DNA of 46,130 nt from Mycobacterium simiae (lineage in GTDB: Bacteria > Actinomycetota > Actinomycetes > Mycobacteriales > Mycobacteriaceae). The translations under genes and the position numbers were made by a program. Positions 24,497 through 32,586 of the stretch are shown one piece after another (within the stretch, counting starts at the first letter, position 1; every line of letters begins with the position of its first letter). The notes under the pieces were generated by a model. The model saw only the letters and a program-made list of their open reading frames with translations, did not search any database and was not told the DNA's origin. Where the stretch lies: the NCBI RefSeq assembly GCF_008370645.1, contig NZ_VTZN01000022.1, forward strand, positions 1-46,130, written 5' to 3'.

Positions 24497-24847
24497 GTGT
24501 CAGATACCAGCGGTGACGATCGACGGACCAACCTGACGTCTGGACAGAACCTGCTGCGCAGTGTCGAGTCGGACGAACGGATCAACTGGGTTTCGAAGGC
24601 GCTGTGCCGCGCGACCGACCCGGATGAACTTTTCGTCCGCGGGGCCGCGCAACGTAAGGCCGCGGTCATCTGCCGCCACTGCCCGGTCATGCAGGAATGC
24701 GCGGCCGATGCGCTGGACAACAAGGTCGAGTTCGGTGTGTGGGGCGGCATGACTGAGCGCCAGCGCCGGGCGCTGCTCAAGCAACATCCAGAGGTGGTCT
24801 CGTGGGCGGATTACCTCGACAAGCGCAAGCGCCGCAGCGTCGGTTAA
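24497..24847 (+). CDS. whiB4: WhiB4 iron-sulfur redox regulator
   Basis: A 116-residue Wbl protein from GTG 24497, set by GGAGGAAGGGA about eight bases upstream. The four [4Fe-4S] ligands are C37, C59, C62 and C68 (C-x21-C-x2-C-x5-C), followed by the G-V-W-G-G turn in FGVWGGMTERQRR and a basic tail (DKRKRRS) for DNA contact. The M. tuberculosis orthologue senses oxygen and redox state and represses antioxidant genes. Here it is not next to the ArsA-like ATPase genes as in M. tuberculosis, because a P450/peptide cassette lies between. Confidence 0.95.
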   Translation: MSDTSGDDRRTNLTSGQNLLRSVESDERINWVSKALCRATDPDELFVRGAAQRKAAVICRHCPVMQECAADALDNKVEFGVWGGMTERQRRALLKQHPEVVSWADYLDKRKRRSVG

Positions 24848-24861
24848 GAAACGTTCGGTTC

Positions 24862-24889
24862 AACCCTGGCGGACCAACCCGCCAGGGTT
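24862..24889 (+). terminator. whiB4 terminator
   Basis: Inverted repeat AACCCTGGCG (24862-24871) / CGCCAGGGTT (24880-24889), 8-base loop, followed by the T-rich GTTGTTTCTGATTGCTTTT. It can also stop the convergent P450 transcript. Confidence 0.85.
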
Positions 24890-24911
24890 GTTGTTTCTGA
24901 TTGCTTTTGTG

Positions 24912-26237
24912 TTACGCCAGCCGGTCCAGGTGTAACTCGGTCAGTGCGCGCAGGGTGTAGGTCGGCTCGTAGCTGAAGCTGCGGGCGCCGGCTGGGCCGT
25001 GCTGGGCCGCGCTTAGTCGGATCTCAGACAGCCGGTCGAGAATGCGCTCGAGGGAAATGCGGCCCTCCGCCCGGGCCAACAACGCGCCAGGACATGTATG
25101 GGCGCCACGGCCGAACGCCACATGGTCGCGCGCATTGGACCGATTCAACTGGAACTTGTGCGGGTCATCGAACTTGCGCGGATCGCGGTTGAGGGCGCCC
25201 GGGCACACCATCACCACCGTACCCGCGGGAATCGTGACGCCGCCCAGCGTGGCTGTCCTGCGCACCAGCCTGAAGTCACTCTTCACCGGGCTTTCCATCC
25301 GGAGGACTTCCTCGATGAAGTTCGGGATCCGGCTGTGGTCGTCGCGAAGCTGTTGCGCCAGGTCGGGGCGCTCGGCCAGCAGCCGAAGCGACCAGCTCAG
25401 CAACACGGCGGTGGCACCCCGCGCCGCCGTAAACAGAAGTGTGGCCAGTCGGGCGACCTCGGCGACCTCGGGTAGCGATCCGTCGGGGTAGCGCGCGCTG
25501 GCTAGCCGCGTGAGCATATCGGGGCGCGGCTCGTATCGCCGCTCCCGCAGATAGCGACCGAACTTGTCATCGAGCCATGCGAGCGCGTTGTGCTGCACCG
25601 GTGCGTGATCCAACGCGCCGACCGGAGCAATCGGGCGCGGCGCCTCGAACGTGTCGCGGTCTGCTGCCGGTATTCCGAGCAGATCCGCAATCACCCTTGA
25701 TGAAAATGGCTTGGCGTATCCGGACACAAACTCGCACCTGCCGCCGTCGATGAAACTGTCGATCTGCTCATCAGCGAGGCGCCGGATCAACTCCTCGTTC
25801 GCCTGAAGCGGCTTAGGCGTGAGCAGACGACGCAGCAATGACCGCGTTCGGGAATGCTCGGGTGGGTCCATCGTGGTCAGGTACTGGTTCATCGGCATCT
25901 GGTCGCGGTACTGCTCGATCTGCTCGTCGATGTCGTCGCCCCGGGGTTCGAAGGGTAATGGCGGGAACGGTCCACCCACCGCCACAATCGACGAGAACGT
26001 CCCGGAGTCCTGGTAGACGATGCCGCCCTCCGGATGCCCGGTGACGGCCACCACGCCGTGATGCGGCAGGCGCAGCACCGGGCTCCTGGCCCTGAGGTGG
26101 TCGAAGTAGGGGTACGGATCTGATAGCAGGAACTCGTCGGTGAAGAAGTCGACCGAGTCGTAGCCGCTCAACGGACTGATCCTCGACGTTGCATTGGCAA
26201 ACTCCTCTCGCAACGGTAAGCCAGCAGTACGATCCAA
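24912..26237 (-). CDS. Cytochrome P450 with non-canonical I-helix (peptide-cassette enzyme)
   Basis: A 441-residue soluble P450. The K-helix ExxR is EEVLRMES, and the heme loop is FGRGAHTCPGALLARAE with the cysteine ligand. The I-helix reads LLFTAARGATAVLLSW: the usual A-G-x-D/E-T is A-R-G-A-T, so the conserved acid for oxygen activation is missing while Thr stays. Such I-helices occur in some P450s that couple carrier- or peptide-bound substrates rather than hydroxylate. The start is unclear: TTG 26237, or TTG 26171 with GAGGAT upstream. It is divergent from the small peptide gene, 226 bp away, and absent from the M. tuberculosis locus. I infer that the peptide is its substrate. Confidence 0.85.
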   Translation of the reverse strand: MDRTAGLPLREEFANATSRISPLSGYDSVDFFTDEFLLSDPYPYFDHLRARSPVLRLPHHGVVAVTGHPEGGIVYQDSGTFSSIVAVGGPFPPLPFEPRGDDIDEQIEQYRDQMPMNQYLTTMDPPEHSRTRSLLRRLLTPKPLQANEELIRRLADEQIDSFIDGGRCEFVSGYAKPFSSRVIADLLGIPAADRDTFEAPRPIAPVGALDHAPVQHNALAWLDDKFGRYLRERRYEPRPDMLTRLASARYPDGSLPEVAEVARLATLLFTAARGATAVLLSWSLRLLAERPDLAQQLRDDHSRIPNFIEEVLRMESPVKSDFRLVRRTATLGGVTIPAGTVVMVCPGALNRDPRKFDDPHKFQLNRSNARDHVAFGRGAHTCPGALLARAEGRISLERILDRLSEIRLSAAQHGPAGARSFSYEPTYTLRALTELHLDRLA

Positions 26238-26463
26238 AAATACCAGCTCAGATGAGGATTTCGACAGGGGCTTCGTAGCTTACCTAACATACTAGCTAAT
26301 ACATTTCTAGATCAACAGTCCATGGAAGTAATCATGCGCTTGATTTATTGTCGCACATGTGCAAGATTGGCTCCCGTAAGTGAAGACAGCTCGGTTGGGC
26401 AGATAGCTGCGCTCCCGGTAGGGGCTAACGCTCGGCCGATCTGAACCAGGAAAGGAATCAACA
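26238..26463. promoter_or_regulatory. AT-rich divergent control region of the P450/peptide cassette
   Basis: These 226 bp are clearly more AT-rich than the flanks (for example 26280-26310, CATACTAGCTAATACATTTC) and should hold promoters for both the P450 and the peptide gene. There is no SigF-like box and no ORF. The composition suggests acquisition from outside. Confidence 0.45.
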
Positions 26464-26628
26464 ATGCCCGTCGTTCTGACTCGCAACGAATCGCGCACGG
26501 CTACGGAATTCTCGGCTGCCGAGCTCGAGACATTACGTGCCGTCCATGAAAAACTCGCCATCGCTCGCAGCGCCCCGATCAAAATGTTGGATGACGCCTG
26601 GCTCTGCATCTGCGCGGTGCCCGAGTAA
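26464..26628 (+). CDS. 54-residue putative RiPP precursor peptide
   Basis: From ATG 26464, with the strong site AGGAAAGGA about six bases upstream, to TAA 26626. The first 40 residues form an amphipathic leader: MPVVLTRNESRTATEFSAAE, then a helix LETLRAVHEKLAIARS. The end is MLDDAWLCICAVPE, with Trp46, Cys48 and Cys50 as the only aromatic or thiol side chains near the C-terminus, as expected of a core peptide modified by a P450. The peptide resembles no class I can name. It starts an operon with the M29/NicX-like enzyme 14 bp later and faces a P450. The alternative, a small regulatory or partner subunit of the enzyme, cannot be excluded. Confidence 0.7.
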   Translation: MPVVLTRNESRTATEFSAAELETLRAVHEKLAIARSAPIKMLDDAWLCICAVPE

Positions 26629-26642
26629 GCATTTAGCAACCC

Positions 26643-27707
26643 ATGGTGAACAAAGAAAGCTCTGTCGATTCAGCTGTGCTCAGGGGCATGGACACGCTCT
26701 GCTCCAGCTATGCCGAATTGACGTCCGATGACCGAGTCCTCATACTTTATTCGGAGGAGCTGGCAGGTCCAGCTGACCAAAGTTTGCTCGGGACCTTGCG
26801 CGAGCGGATCGCCGCGCACTCCGCTGACGTTCGGATAGCGCCCGCCGACCATCTTGACGAGTACCACCTTGCAACTTGCGATGCGCTGCTCTTGGTCAGC
26901 AACCTATCCAGCAGTCATCGCGCAAAGGTACTCGAGTACCTCCAATCTGCCGGCGAGCGGTTGAAGGCCCGAATCTTTCGGGTCTTCAACTTCTCTCCAG
27001 AGCTCTTCAAACTGGCGCTGGCCGTAGATCGTGCTTCCCTGGACGATTTGAACAATTCGATCATCGGAGCGGGCCGGTCGGCCCGGCAGATCCATATCAC
27101 TAATGAGGCCGGGACAGATCTGCAGATCCGCCCATTGGCAGATGGTGGATGGACAAATAGCAGCGGATATTTCGGTGGACGATTCCCTGCCATTTTGCCA
27201 CCCGGCGAGGTGAATACTTACACTCCCCATGTGACGGGAATAGTGGTGGCCGATGGGGCGGTGAATTCAAGCTTTGGCTTTCCGGGCGATCCTCGGCTGG
27301 CCGCCAAACCCATCACGCTCGAAATCATCGAATCAGTGGTAAAAAAAGTTACTTGTTCTGATCGATTGGTGTCGAACGTGCTGCGTAGCTTCTTCGAATT
27401 CGACAACGCTGACCGCGTGGGCGAAGTGGGTTTTGGCACCAACGAAGGCATTACCGAATGGGTTGGTTTCCTGTCGCACATCAATGAGCGGCATCCAGGC
27501 CTGCACCTCGGGCTGGGAACTCCGTCGCAGCCGCGGTCAAAAGTCGGGTGGAACTCGCCGCTACACCTCGACATGATCCTGGATGGCTGCCGGATCTGGT
27601 TCGACGAGACGCTCGTGTTCTCAGATGGGTGCTGGGATCGCGCTGCACTCGCGACGCTGTATCACGGCGCGACGATGGACGACGTCTTACACGTCGACGC
27701 AGTGTGA
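26643..27707 (+). CDS. M29-aminopeptidase/NicX-like metalloenzyme
   Basis: A 354-residue protein. The N-terminal part (1-150) is an alpha/beta domain. The C-terminal part has family-typical blocks: ITNEAGTDLQIRPLADG, GGRFPAILPPGEVNT (Glu189), GEVGFGTNEGI (Glu261, Glu268), HPGLHLGLG (His284, His288) and LHLDMILDG (His308, Asp310). The H-x-D pair is shared by M29 thermophilic aminopeptidases and by NicX-type 2,5-dihydroxypyridine dioxygenases, so the fold and metal site are supported but not which reaction. Fourteen bp behind the small peptide and with no strong ribosome site of its own, it is probably translationally coupled. It may trim or oxidise the peptide product. Confidence 0.8.
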   Translation: MVNKESSVDSAVLRGMDTLCSSYAELTSDDRVLILYSEELAGPADQSLLGTLRERIAAHSADVRIAPADHLDEYHLATCDALLLVSNLSSSHRAKVLEYLQSAGERLKARIFRVFNFSPELFKLALAVDRASLDDLNNSIIGAGRSARQIHITNEAGTDLQIRPLADGGWTNSSGYFGGRFPAILPPGEVNTYTPHVTGIVVADGAVNSSFGFPGDPRLAAKPITLEIIESVVKKVTCSDRLVSNVLRSFFEFDNADRVGEVGFGTNEGITEWVGFLSHINERHPGLHLGLGTPSQPRSKVGWNSPLHLDMILDGCRIWFDETLVFSDGCWDRAALATLYHGATMDDVLHVDAV

Positions 27708-27748
27708 GGCTCGCCCCACTCGACGCTGGCGGCACTTCGACGACTTCC

Positions 27749-28903
27749 TCAGCGGCCCGCCACGCGGGCGTCACCGACCGAAGTGATCTGATCAGCGAGC
27801 GCGCGCAGCGCATCTAGGTCAGAGACGTCGAACGGCAGTGATGGAACCCCAATCACCGGTACGTGCGGATTAGCCCCGGTAAACCGCGACAATAGCCGGA
27901 TCTCTCGCTTGGCCGTTTGGCCTCGCTCAGCATGGATCCGCAATACCGCGGCTGCCAGCGACGCGGCTTCAGAGTCGGCGTGCCCGTCCTCCAACGTTTC
28001 GCTGGCGTCGATTGCGCGTTCGACGGGTAGTGGACACAGCATCGGGTGAGTGCGGTTCAAGACCAGGCCGGCCAGCGGCATGCCCTCTTGGGACAAACGA
28101 TCAACGAAGAAAGACGCCTCGCGCAGCGCATCAGGTTCAGCCGCCGACACCACGACGAACTGGGTACCCCGGCGTTTCAACAGCGCGTAGGTTCGGTCCG
28201 CCTTCTCGCGGAAACCTCCGAACGTGGCGTCCAGCGACTGAACGAATGCAGCGGCATCGCTCAACATTTTCGAACCGAGCACAGTGGACATCGCTTTCAT
28301 GGCCAAGCCCATCACACCGGTTACCAGCCGCCCGATGCCCCGACCCGGCGCAAGTAGCAGTCGCCACAGTCGGCTATCCATGAAGCTGCCCAGCCGCTTT
28401 GGCGCGTCCAGAAAGTCCAGCGCGTTGCGCGACGGCGGCGTGTCCACCACGACCAGATCCCAGCGGTCCTGGGCCAAGAGCTGCCCCAGCTTCTCCATGG
28501 CCATGTACTCCTGCGTGCCGGCCAGCGATGTGGCGACAGTCTGGTAGAACTGATTGTCCAGAATCGATTGCGCCCGTTGTGATCCGGAATACTGAATGAC
28601 CATTTCGTCGAACGTGCGCCGCATATCAAGCATCATCGCGTGCAGCTCGCCGGGAACCTCGGGCGCCAACGGCACGCGTTGCGGGGTATTGCCAAGATCA
28701 TTGACACCCAACGCTTGTGCCAGTCGCTTGGCGGGGTCGATGGTCAACACGACTACGGTGCGGCCATATTCGGCGGCCCGCAACGCAATTGCGGCGGACG
28801 TGGTGGTCTTCCCGACACCGCCGGCGCCACAGCACACCACCACCCGGTTAGTTGTATCGGCCAAGATAGCGGCCATATCAAGTGTTTCCGGTACGTGGCT
28901 CAT
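27749..28903 (-). CDS. Get3/ArsA-like ATPase, second subunit (Rv3680-like)
   Basis: A 384-residue P-loop ATPase. The Walker A is [20 protein letters not shown], and switch motifs follow ([29 protein letters not shown]). It belongs to the ArsA/Get3 family. The M. tuberculosis pair Rv3679/Rv3680 forms a Get3-like complex, reported as BagA/BagB, linked to growth on glycerol and tolerance of reactive intermediates. It overlaps the upstream ATPase gene by four bases (ATGA, 28900-28903), consistent with translation as a pair. Confidence 0.9.
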   Translation of the reverse strand: MSHVPETLDMAAILADTTNRVVVCCGAGGVGKTTTSAAIALRAAEYGRTVVVLTIDPAKRLAQALGVNDLGNTPQRVPLAPEVPGELHAMMLDMRRTFDEMVIQYSGSQRAQSILDNQFYQTVATSLAGTQEYMAMEKLGQLLAQDRWDLVVVDTPPSRNALDFLDAPKRLGSFMDSRLWRLLLAPGRGIGRLVTGVMGLAMKAMSTVLGSKMLSDAAAFVQSLDATFGGFREKADRTYALLKRRGTQFVVVSAAEPDALREASFFVDRLSQEGMPLAGLVLNRTHPMLCPLPVERAIDASETLEDGHADSEAASLAAAVLRIHAERGQTAKREIRLLSRFTGANPHVPVIGVPSLPFDVSDLDALRALADQITSVGDARVAGR

Positions 28904-29925
28904 CGAACCCCCTGCTGAGCAAGCGATTCCGAAAGTTCGTACAAGCTGCCAAGATCGACGCCATCGGAAATTGTCGGTAACTCCAGCCGTGGAACTTGCA
29001 GCGCCTCGAGTTGTTGTGCGGTTTCGGCGCGTGCGCTGATCCGGGTGGCGTGTTCAATCGTCTCAGTCAGCAGCCCGGCGAAGTCAGCTTCGGACAGCTT
29101 GACCCCGGCCATCGCCAACCCGGCACGTACCGAGTCCGCATCGACATCGCCTTCGGCGGCCTTCGAGAGGTCGTCGGGATTCAAGTAGGCCGGAATGTTG
29201 CGGTTCACGATGACACTGCCGATCGGCAATTCCATGCCGGCGAGGTCTTCGATGGCCTCCAGCGTCTCCTGCATTGGCAGCGCTTCCAGCAAAGTCACCA
29301 GATGGATGGCGGTCTGGTCGGAGTGCAGCAACTTCACCACGCCTTCGGCTTGCGAATGCACCGGCCCACCCTTGGCCAGGTCGGACACCGCCTTGGTGAC
29401 GTCCAGAAAGCGTGCGATCCGGCCGGTCGGGGGGGAGTCGACGACAATCGCGTCATAGACCGGGTGCTTGGTCCCTTTATTGAGGCGCACCACGGTCTCT
29501 TTGATCTTGCCGGTCAGCAGCACGTCGCGCAGACCAGGCGCAATCGTCGTCGCAAACTCGATCGCACCCACGCGCCGCATCGCCCGGCCCGCGATGCCCA
29601 GGTTGTAGAACATCTCTAGGTATTCCAGGAACGCGGCCTCAATGTCGATGGCCAGCGCGTTGACCTGCCCGCCGCGTTCGGCCGTTGCGATCCTGACCTC
29701 TTGATAAGGCAATGGCGGGACATCGAAGAGTTGCGCAATCCCTTGGCGCCCTTCGACTTCCACCAAAAGGACTTTGCGGCCCCCGGCTGCCAGAGTCAGC
29801 GCTAGTGCTGCTGCGATCGTTGATTTTCCGGTGCCGCCTTTGCCGGTCACGAAGTGCAGGCGAGCCTTCGACAAACGCGACGGCCAGCCGACGGCACTGC
29901 TGCCGCTAGATGTGTTCGCCACCAT
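28900..29925 (-). CDS. Get3/ArsA-like ATPase, first subunit (Rv3679-like)
   Basis: A 341-residue protein with the deviant Walker [20 protein letters not shown], typical of Get3/MinD/ArsA. Nucleotide-contact motifs include [15 protein letters not shown] and [10 protein letters not shown]. It is coupled to the following ATPase gene and works with it. There is no membrane channel gene (ArsB) near, so it is not an arsenite exporter. It is divergent from the DUF4177 gene over 76 bp. Confidence 0.9.
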   Translation of the reverse strand: MVANTSSGSSAVGWPSRLSKARLHFVTGKGGTGKSTIAAALALTLAAGGRKVLLVEVEGRQGIAQLFDVPPLPYQEVRIATAERGGQVNALAIDIEAAFLEYLEMFYNLGIAGRAMRRVGAIEFATTIAPGLRDVLLTGKIKETVVRLNKGTKHPVYDAIVVDSPPTGRIARFLDVTKAVSDLAKGGPVHSQAEGVVKLLHSDQTAIHLVTLLEALPMQETLEAIEDLAGMELPIGSVIVNRNIPAYLNPDDLSKAAEGDVDADSVRAGLAMAGVKLSEADFAGLLTETIEHATRISARAETAQQLEALQVPRLELPTISDGVDLGSLYELSESLAQQGVR

Positions 29926-30001
29926 CGCATGCTAGCCCCACCCAGCTACCCGGCTACCGGGCTGGCCGCAGCTTCTCAGCTGCTCCGGATAAGCTCGCGG
30001 C

Positions 30002-30163
30002 ATGACCCAACCCGCCGCATGGGAGTACGCAACGGTTCCGCTGCTCACACACGCCACCAAACAGATCCTCGATCAGTGGGGAGCCGACGGCTGGGAGCTG
30101 GTCGCAGTGCTACCCGGGCCAACTGGCGAACAGCATGTTGCCTACCTGAAGCGGCCGAAATAA
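30002..30163 (+). CDS. DUF4177 protein (Rv3678A-like), 53 residues
   Basis: From ATG 30002 to TAA 30163. The sequence MTQPAAWEYATVPLLTHATK, then ILDQWGADGWELVAVL and a terminal YLKRPK are the short beta-helix-beta DUF4177 fold (GWELV core). Its stop shares a base with the start of the RidA gene (TAATG), so both are translated together. In M. tuberculosis Rv3678A has this place and size. The function is unknown. Confidence 0.85.
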   Translation: MTQPAAWEYATVPLLTHATKQILDQWGADGWELVAVLPGPTGEQHVAYLKRPK

Positions 30164-30618
30164 TGGACGCTAAAGCGCGGCTCGCGCAACTGGGCATCGC
30201 GCTCCCTCAGACGGTGGCACCGTTGGCGGCCTACGTTCCAGCGGTGCGCGCCGGCATCCTCGTGTACACCGCGGGCCAGCTGCCCTTCGAGGGCGGAAAG
30301 TTGACCCGCACCGGCAAGGTAGGCGCAGACGTGACGCCGGAGGAAGCCAAAGCGGCGGCACGGATCTGCGCTCTCAACGCGCTAGCCGCAGTGGACTCAC
30401 TGGTGGGTCTGGACGCAGTGACCCAGGTGGTCAAGGTGGTCGGATTTGTCGCCTCCGCGCCGGGCTTTCACGGTCAGCCCAGCGTCATCAACGGAGCCTC
30501 CGACCTGCTTGCCGAGGTCTTTGGTGACGACGGAACCCATGCGCGTTCAGCGGTTGGCGTCGCCGAGTTACCGCTGGGCGCTCCAGTGGAGGTCGAGCTG
30601 ATCGTGGAGGTCGGCTAG
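30163..30618 (+). CDS. RidA-family enamine/imine deaminase (Rv3678c-like)
   Basis: A 151-residue protein, the same size as the M. tuberculosis gene product. It has the RidA core: VRAGILVYTAGQLPFEGGKL, NALAAVDSLVGLDAVTQVVK and a final block ARSAVGVAELPLGAPVEVEL. RidA proteins hydrolyse reactive enamines or imines released by PLP enzymes. The conserved Arg of the active site appears as R550-region HARSAVG, which replaces the usual PARSAV; this suits the YjgH/RidA-like subgroup. ATG 30163 overlaps the previous stop. Confidence 0.85.
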   Translation: MDAKARLAQLGIALPQTVAPLAAYVPAVRAGILVYTAGQLPFEGGKLTRTGKVGADVTPEEAKAAARICALNALAAVDSLVGLDAVTQVVKVVGFVASAPGFHGQPSVINGASDLLAEVFGDDGTHARSAVGVAELPLGAPVEVELIVEVG

Positions 30619-30623
30619 CGGCC

Positions 30624-31406
30624 GTGACCGAGACGCTGACGCATCCCGCGTACGCGCAGTTGCGGGCGGTCACCGACACCGCCTCGGTCTTGCTGGCGGA
30701 AAACCCCGGTCTGATGACGCTCGAGGGCACCAACACCTGGGTACTCTGCGGCCCGCGCAGTGACGAGCTGGTCATCGTCGACCCGGGCCCAGACGACGAG
30801 CACATCGCCCGGGTCGCCGCGCTGGGCCGTATCGCGCTGGTGCTGATCAGCCATCGCCACGGCGACCATACCGACGGCATCGACAAGCTGGTCGAGCAGA
30901 CCGGGGCGCCGGTACGCGCTGCGGCTGAGCAATTTCTGCGCGGCGATCACGTGGTGCTCAGCGACCGGGAAGTGATTGACGCGGCCGGGCTGAGCATCAC
31001 CGTGCTGGCCACCCCGGGTCACACGGCCGACTCACTGTCGTTCGTCCTCGATGATGCCGTGCTAACCGCCGACAGCGTGTTGGGCCGCGGCACCGCCGTC
31101 CTCGACAAGGAGGACGGGAGCCTGTCGGACTACCTGGAGTCGTTGCACCGGCTGCGCGGATTGGGTCGGCGGACCGTCTTGCCCGGGCACGGGCCGGAGC
31201 TGGCCGACCTCGAGGCGGTTACGCAGGGCTACTTACTGCACCGGCACGAGCGGCTGCAACAGGTGCGCGGGGCGCTACGCGACCTCGGCGAGGGCGCCAC
31301 CGTGCGCCAAGTCGTCGAGCATGTGTATGTCGACGTCGACGAGAAGCTCTGGGACGCAGCAGAGTGGTCCGTGCAGGCCCAACTGGACTATCTGCGAGTT
31401 CCTTAG
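30624..31406 (+). CDS. MBL-fold metallo-hydrolase (Rv3677c-like, LACTB2 type)
   Basis: A 260-residue metallo-beta-lactamase-fold protein from GTG 30624. The metal motif is LISHRHGDHTDGID (H-x-H-x-D-H). Further ligands are LATPGHTADSL, LTADSVLGRG and LPGHGPEL. A C-terminal winged-helix part (about 200-260) is typical of the LACTB2/RNase-like group, so an RNA- or nucleotide-directed hydrolase is more likely than a beta-lactamase. It lies 5 bp behind the RidA gene in the same operon, convergent with crp. Confidence 0.9.
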   Translation: MTETLTHPAYAQLRAVTDTASVLLAENPGLMTLEGTNTWVLCGPRSDELVIVDPGPDDEHIARVAALGRIALVLISHRHGDHTDGIDKLVEQTGAPVRAAAEQFLRGDHVVLSDREVIDAAGLSITVLATPGHTADSLSFVLDDAVLTADSVLGRGTAVLDKEDGSLSDYLESLHRLRGLGRRTVLPGHGPELADLEAVTQGYLLHRHERLQQVRGALRDLGEGATVRQVVEHVYVDVDEKLWDAAEWSVQAQLDYLRVP

Positions 31407-31472
31407 CGCGAGCAGTCGCAGAATCGCACGAATGGCGCGGTAATGATGCGAGTCTGTGTCTGCTCGGCGGAG

Positions 31473-32147
31473 CTAGCGAGCCCGGCGCGCCAGTCTCTCG
31501 CTGTCGGAGATCAGCACGCTCTTGCCTTCCAACCGGATCCAGCCGCGGTGCGCGAAGTCGGCCAGGGCCTTGTTCACCGTTTCCCGGGAGGCACCCACCA
31601 GCTGGGCGATCTCCTCCTGAGTCAGGTCGTGGGTGACCCGCATCGCGCCACCTTCCTGGGTGCCGAAACGCTGGGCCAGCTGCAGCAGCTGTTTGGCCAC
31701 CCGCCCGGGCACGTCGGTAAAAATGAGGTCAGCCAGGTTGTTGTTGGTGCGGCGCAACCTGCGCGCCAGCACCCGCAGCAGCTGTTCGGCGATCTCCGGG
31801 CGATCGGCGATCCATGCTCGCAGCGCGTCGCGATCCATCGAAACCGCTCGCACCTCGGTGATTGTGGTTGCGCTGGACGTGCGCGGCCCGGGGTCGAAGA
31901 TCGACAGCTCGCCAAACATGTCGGACGGACCCATGATGGTCAGCAGGTTCTCCCGGCCGTCAGGTGAACGGCGTCCGATCTTCACCTTGCCCGAGATGAT
32001 GATGTATAGCCGATCGCCCGGCTCACCTTCCGCGAAAACCGTGTGTCCACGGGGGAAGTCAACGGGTTGCAGTTGCTTGGTCAGTGCTGCGACCGCGTTG
32101 GGCTCCACCCCTTGGAAGATTCCTGCCCTTGCCAGGATCTCGTCCAC
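31473..32147 (-). CDS. crp: cAMP receptor protein Crp (Rv3676)
   Basis: A 224-residue CRP/FNR regulator, almost identical to M. tuberculosis Rv3676. Residues about 1-115 form the cAMP-binding beta-roll ([20 protein letters not shown] with the phosphate-binding FGELS-x7-RTSSA). A long dimer helix follows. The winged helix-turn-helix ([20 protein letters not shown]) is at about 170-195. It controls, among others, rpfA, whiB1 and respiratory genes in M. tuberculosis. Very high conservation argues that this part of the window is under strong selection. Confidence 0.97.
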   Translation of the reverse strand: MDEILARAGIFQGVEPNAVAALTKQLQPVDFPRGHTVFAEGEPGDRLYIIISGKVKIGRRSPDGRENLLTIMGPSDMFGELSIFDPGPRTSSATTITEVRAVSMDRDALRAWIADRPEIAEQLLRVLARRLRRTNNNLADLIFTDVPGRVAKQLLQLAQRFGTQEGGAMRVTHDLTQEEIAQLVGASRETVNKALADFAHRGWIRLEGKSVLISDSERLARRAR

Positions 32148-32245
32148 GTTGCCTCTTCAGCTTTCCAACGAAGTGATACGGGCAGGCCGGTCCTCATGAC
32201 CAGTGCCGGTCTACAGGTTAGGCCAATCGGTACGACCTGCCAACG

Positions 32246-32530
32246 CTACACACGATTGACGTGTCGAGTCGCCCCAACCGGGAAATGGGTGTGGGCCTGA
32301 AACGGGTCCGCGTGATGCTTTCCGGTCAGGGCCTTGGGCGGGGGAGCCTCAGTGAGGGCCAGCGTGTGGACATCGACAGGCTGGGCGTGCTCGAGAAACA
32401 AGGCAACATCGGAAGCGGTCAGGGTGTCGTCGGCAAGGGTGCGCTCCAGCCGCTCCAGCCCGAGCGTCGTCAACATCAGCAACGCGGGAATGCACGCTAC
32501 CAGCAACCACGACACAAGGAGAGTAAACAT
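32246..32530 (-). CDS. Small membrane protein (Rv3675-like)
   Basis: A 94-residue protein with one N-terminal membrane helix (MFTLLVSWLLVACIPALLML), then a charged part ADDTLTASDVALFLEHAQPV and a His-rich tail KHHADPFQAHTHFP. The M. tuberculosis Rv3675 product is about 125 residues and holds this position between crp and nth. The function is unknown. It is divergent from nth over 56 bp. Confidence 0.75.
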   Translation of the reverse strand: MFTLLVSWLLVACIPALLMLTTLGLERLERTLADDTLTASDVALFLEHAQPVDVHTLALTEAPPPKALTGKHHADPFQAHTHFPVGATRHVNRV

Positions 32531-32573
32531 GTCCTTGAATCAACACACGGTCTCAGACAGATCACGAAATCAG

Positions 32574-32579
32574 TACTCT
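32574..32579 (+). promoter_or_regulatory. Putative -10 box for leaderless nth
   Basis: TACTCT fits TANNNT seven bases before GTG 32587, the distance at which transcription would begin on the start codon itself. There is no ribosome-binding site between. Confidence 0.45.
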
Positions 32580-32586
32580 GTCGTAG

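Noticed and set aside
28900..29925. ArsA-like ATPases as an arsenite exporter
   Set aside because: There is no ArsB or ArsR gene nearby, and the pair matches the Get3-like Rv3679/Rv3680 complex.
30624..31406. MBL-fold protein as a beta-lactamase
   Set aside because: It has no signal peptide and has the C-terminal winged helix of the LACTB2 group.
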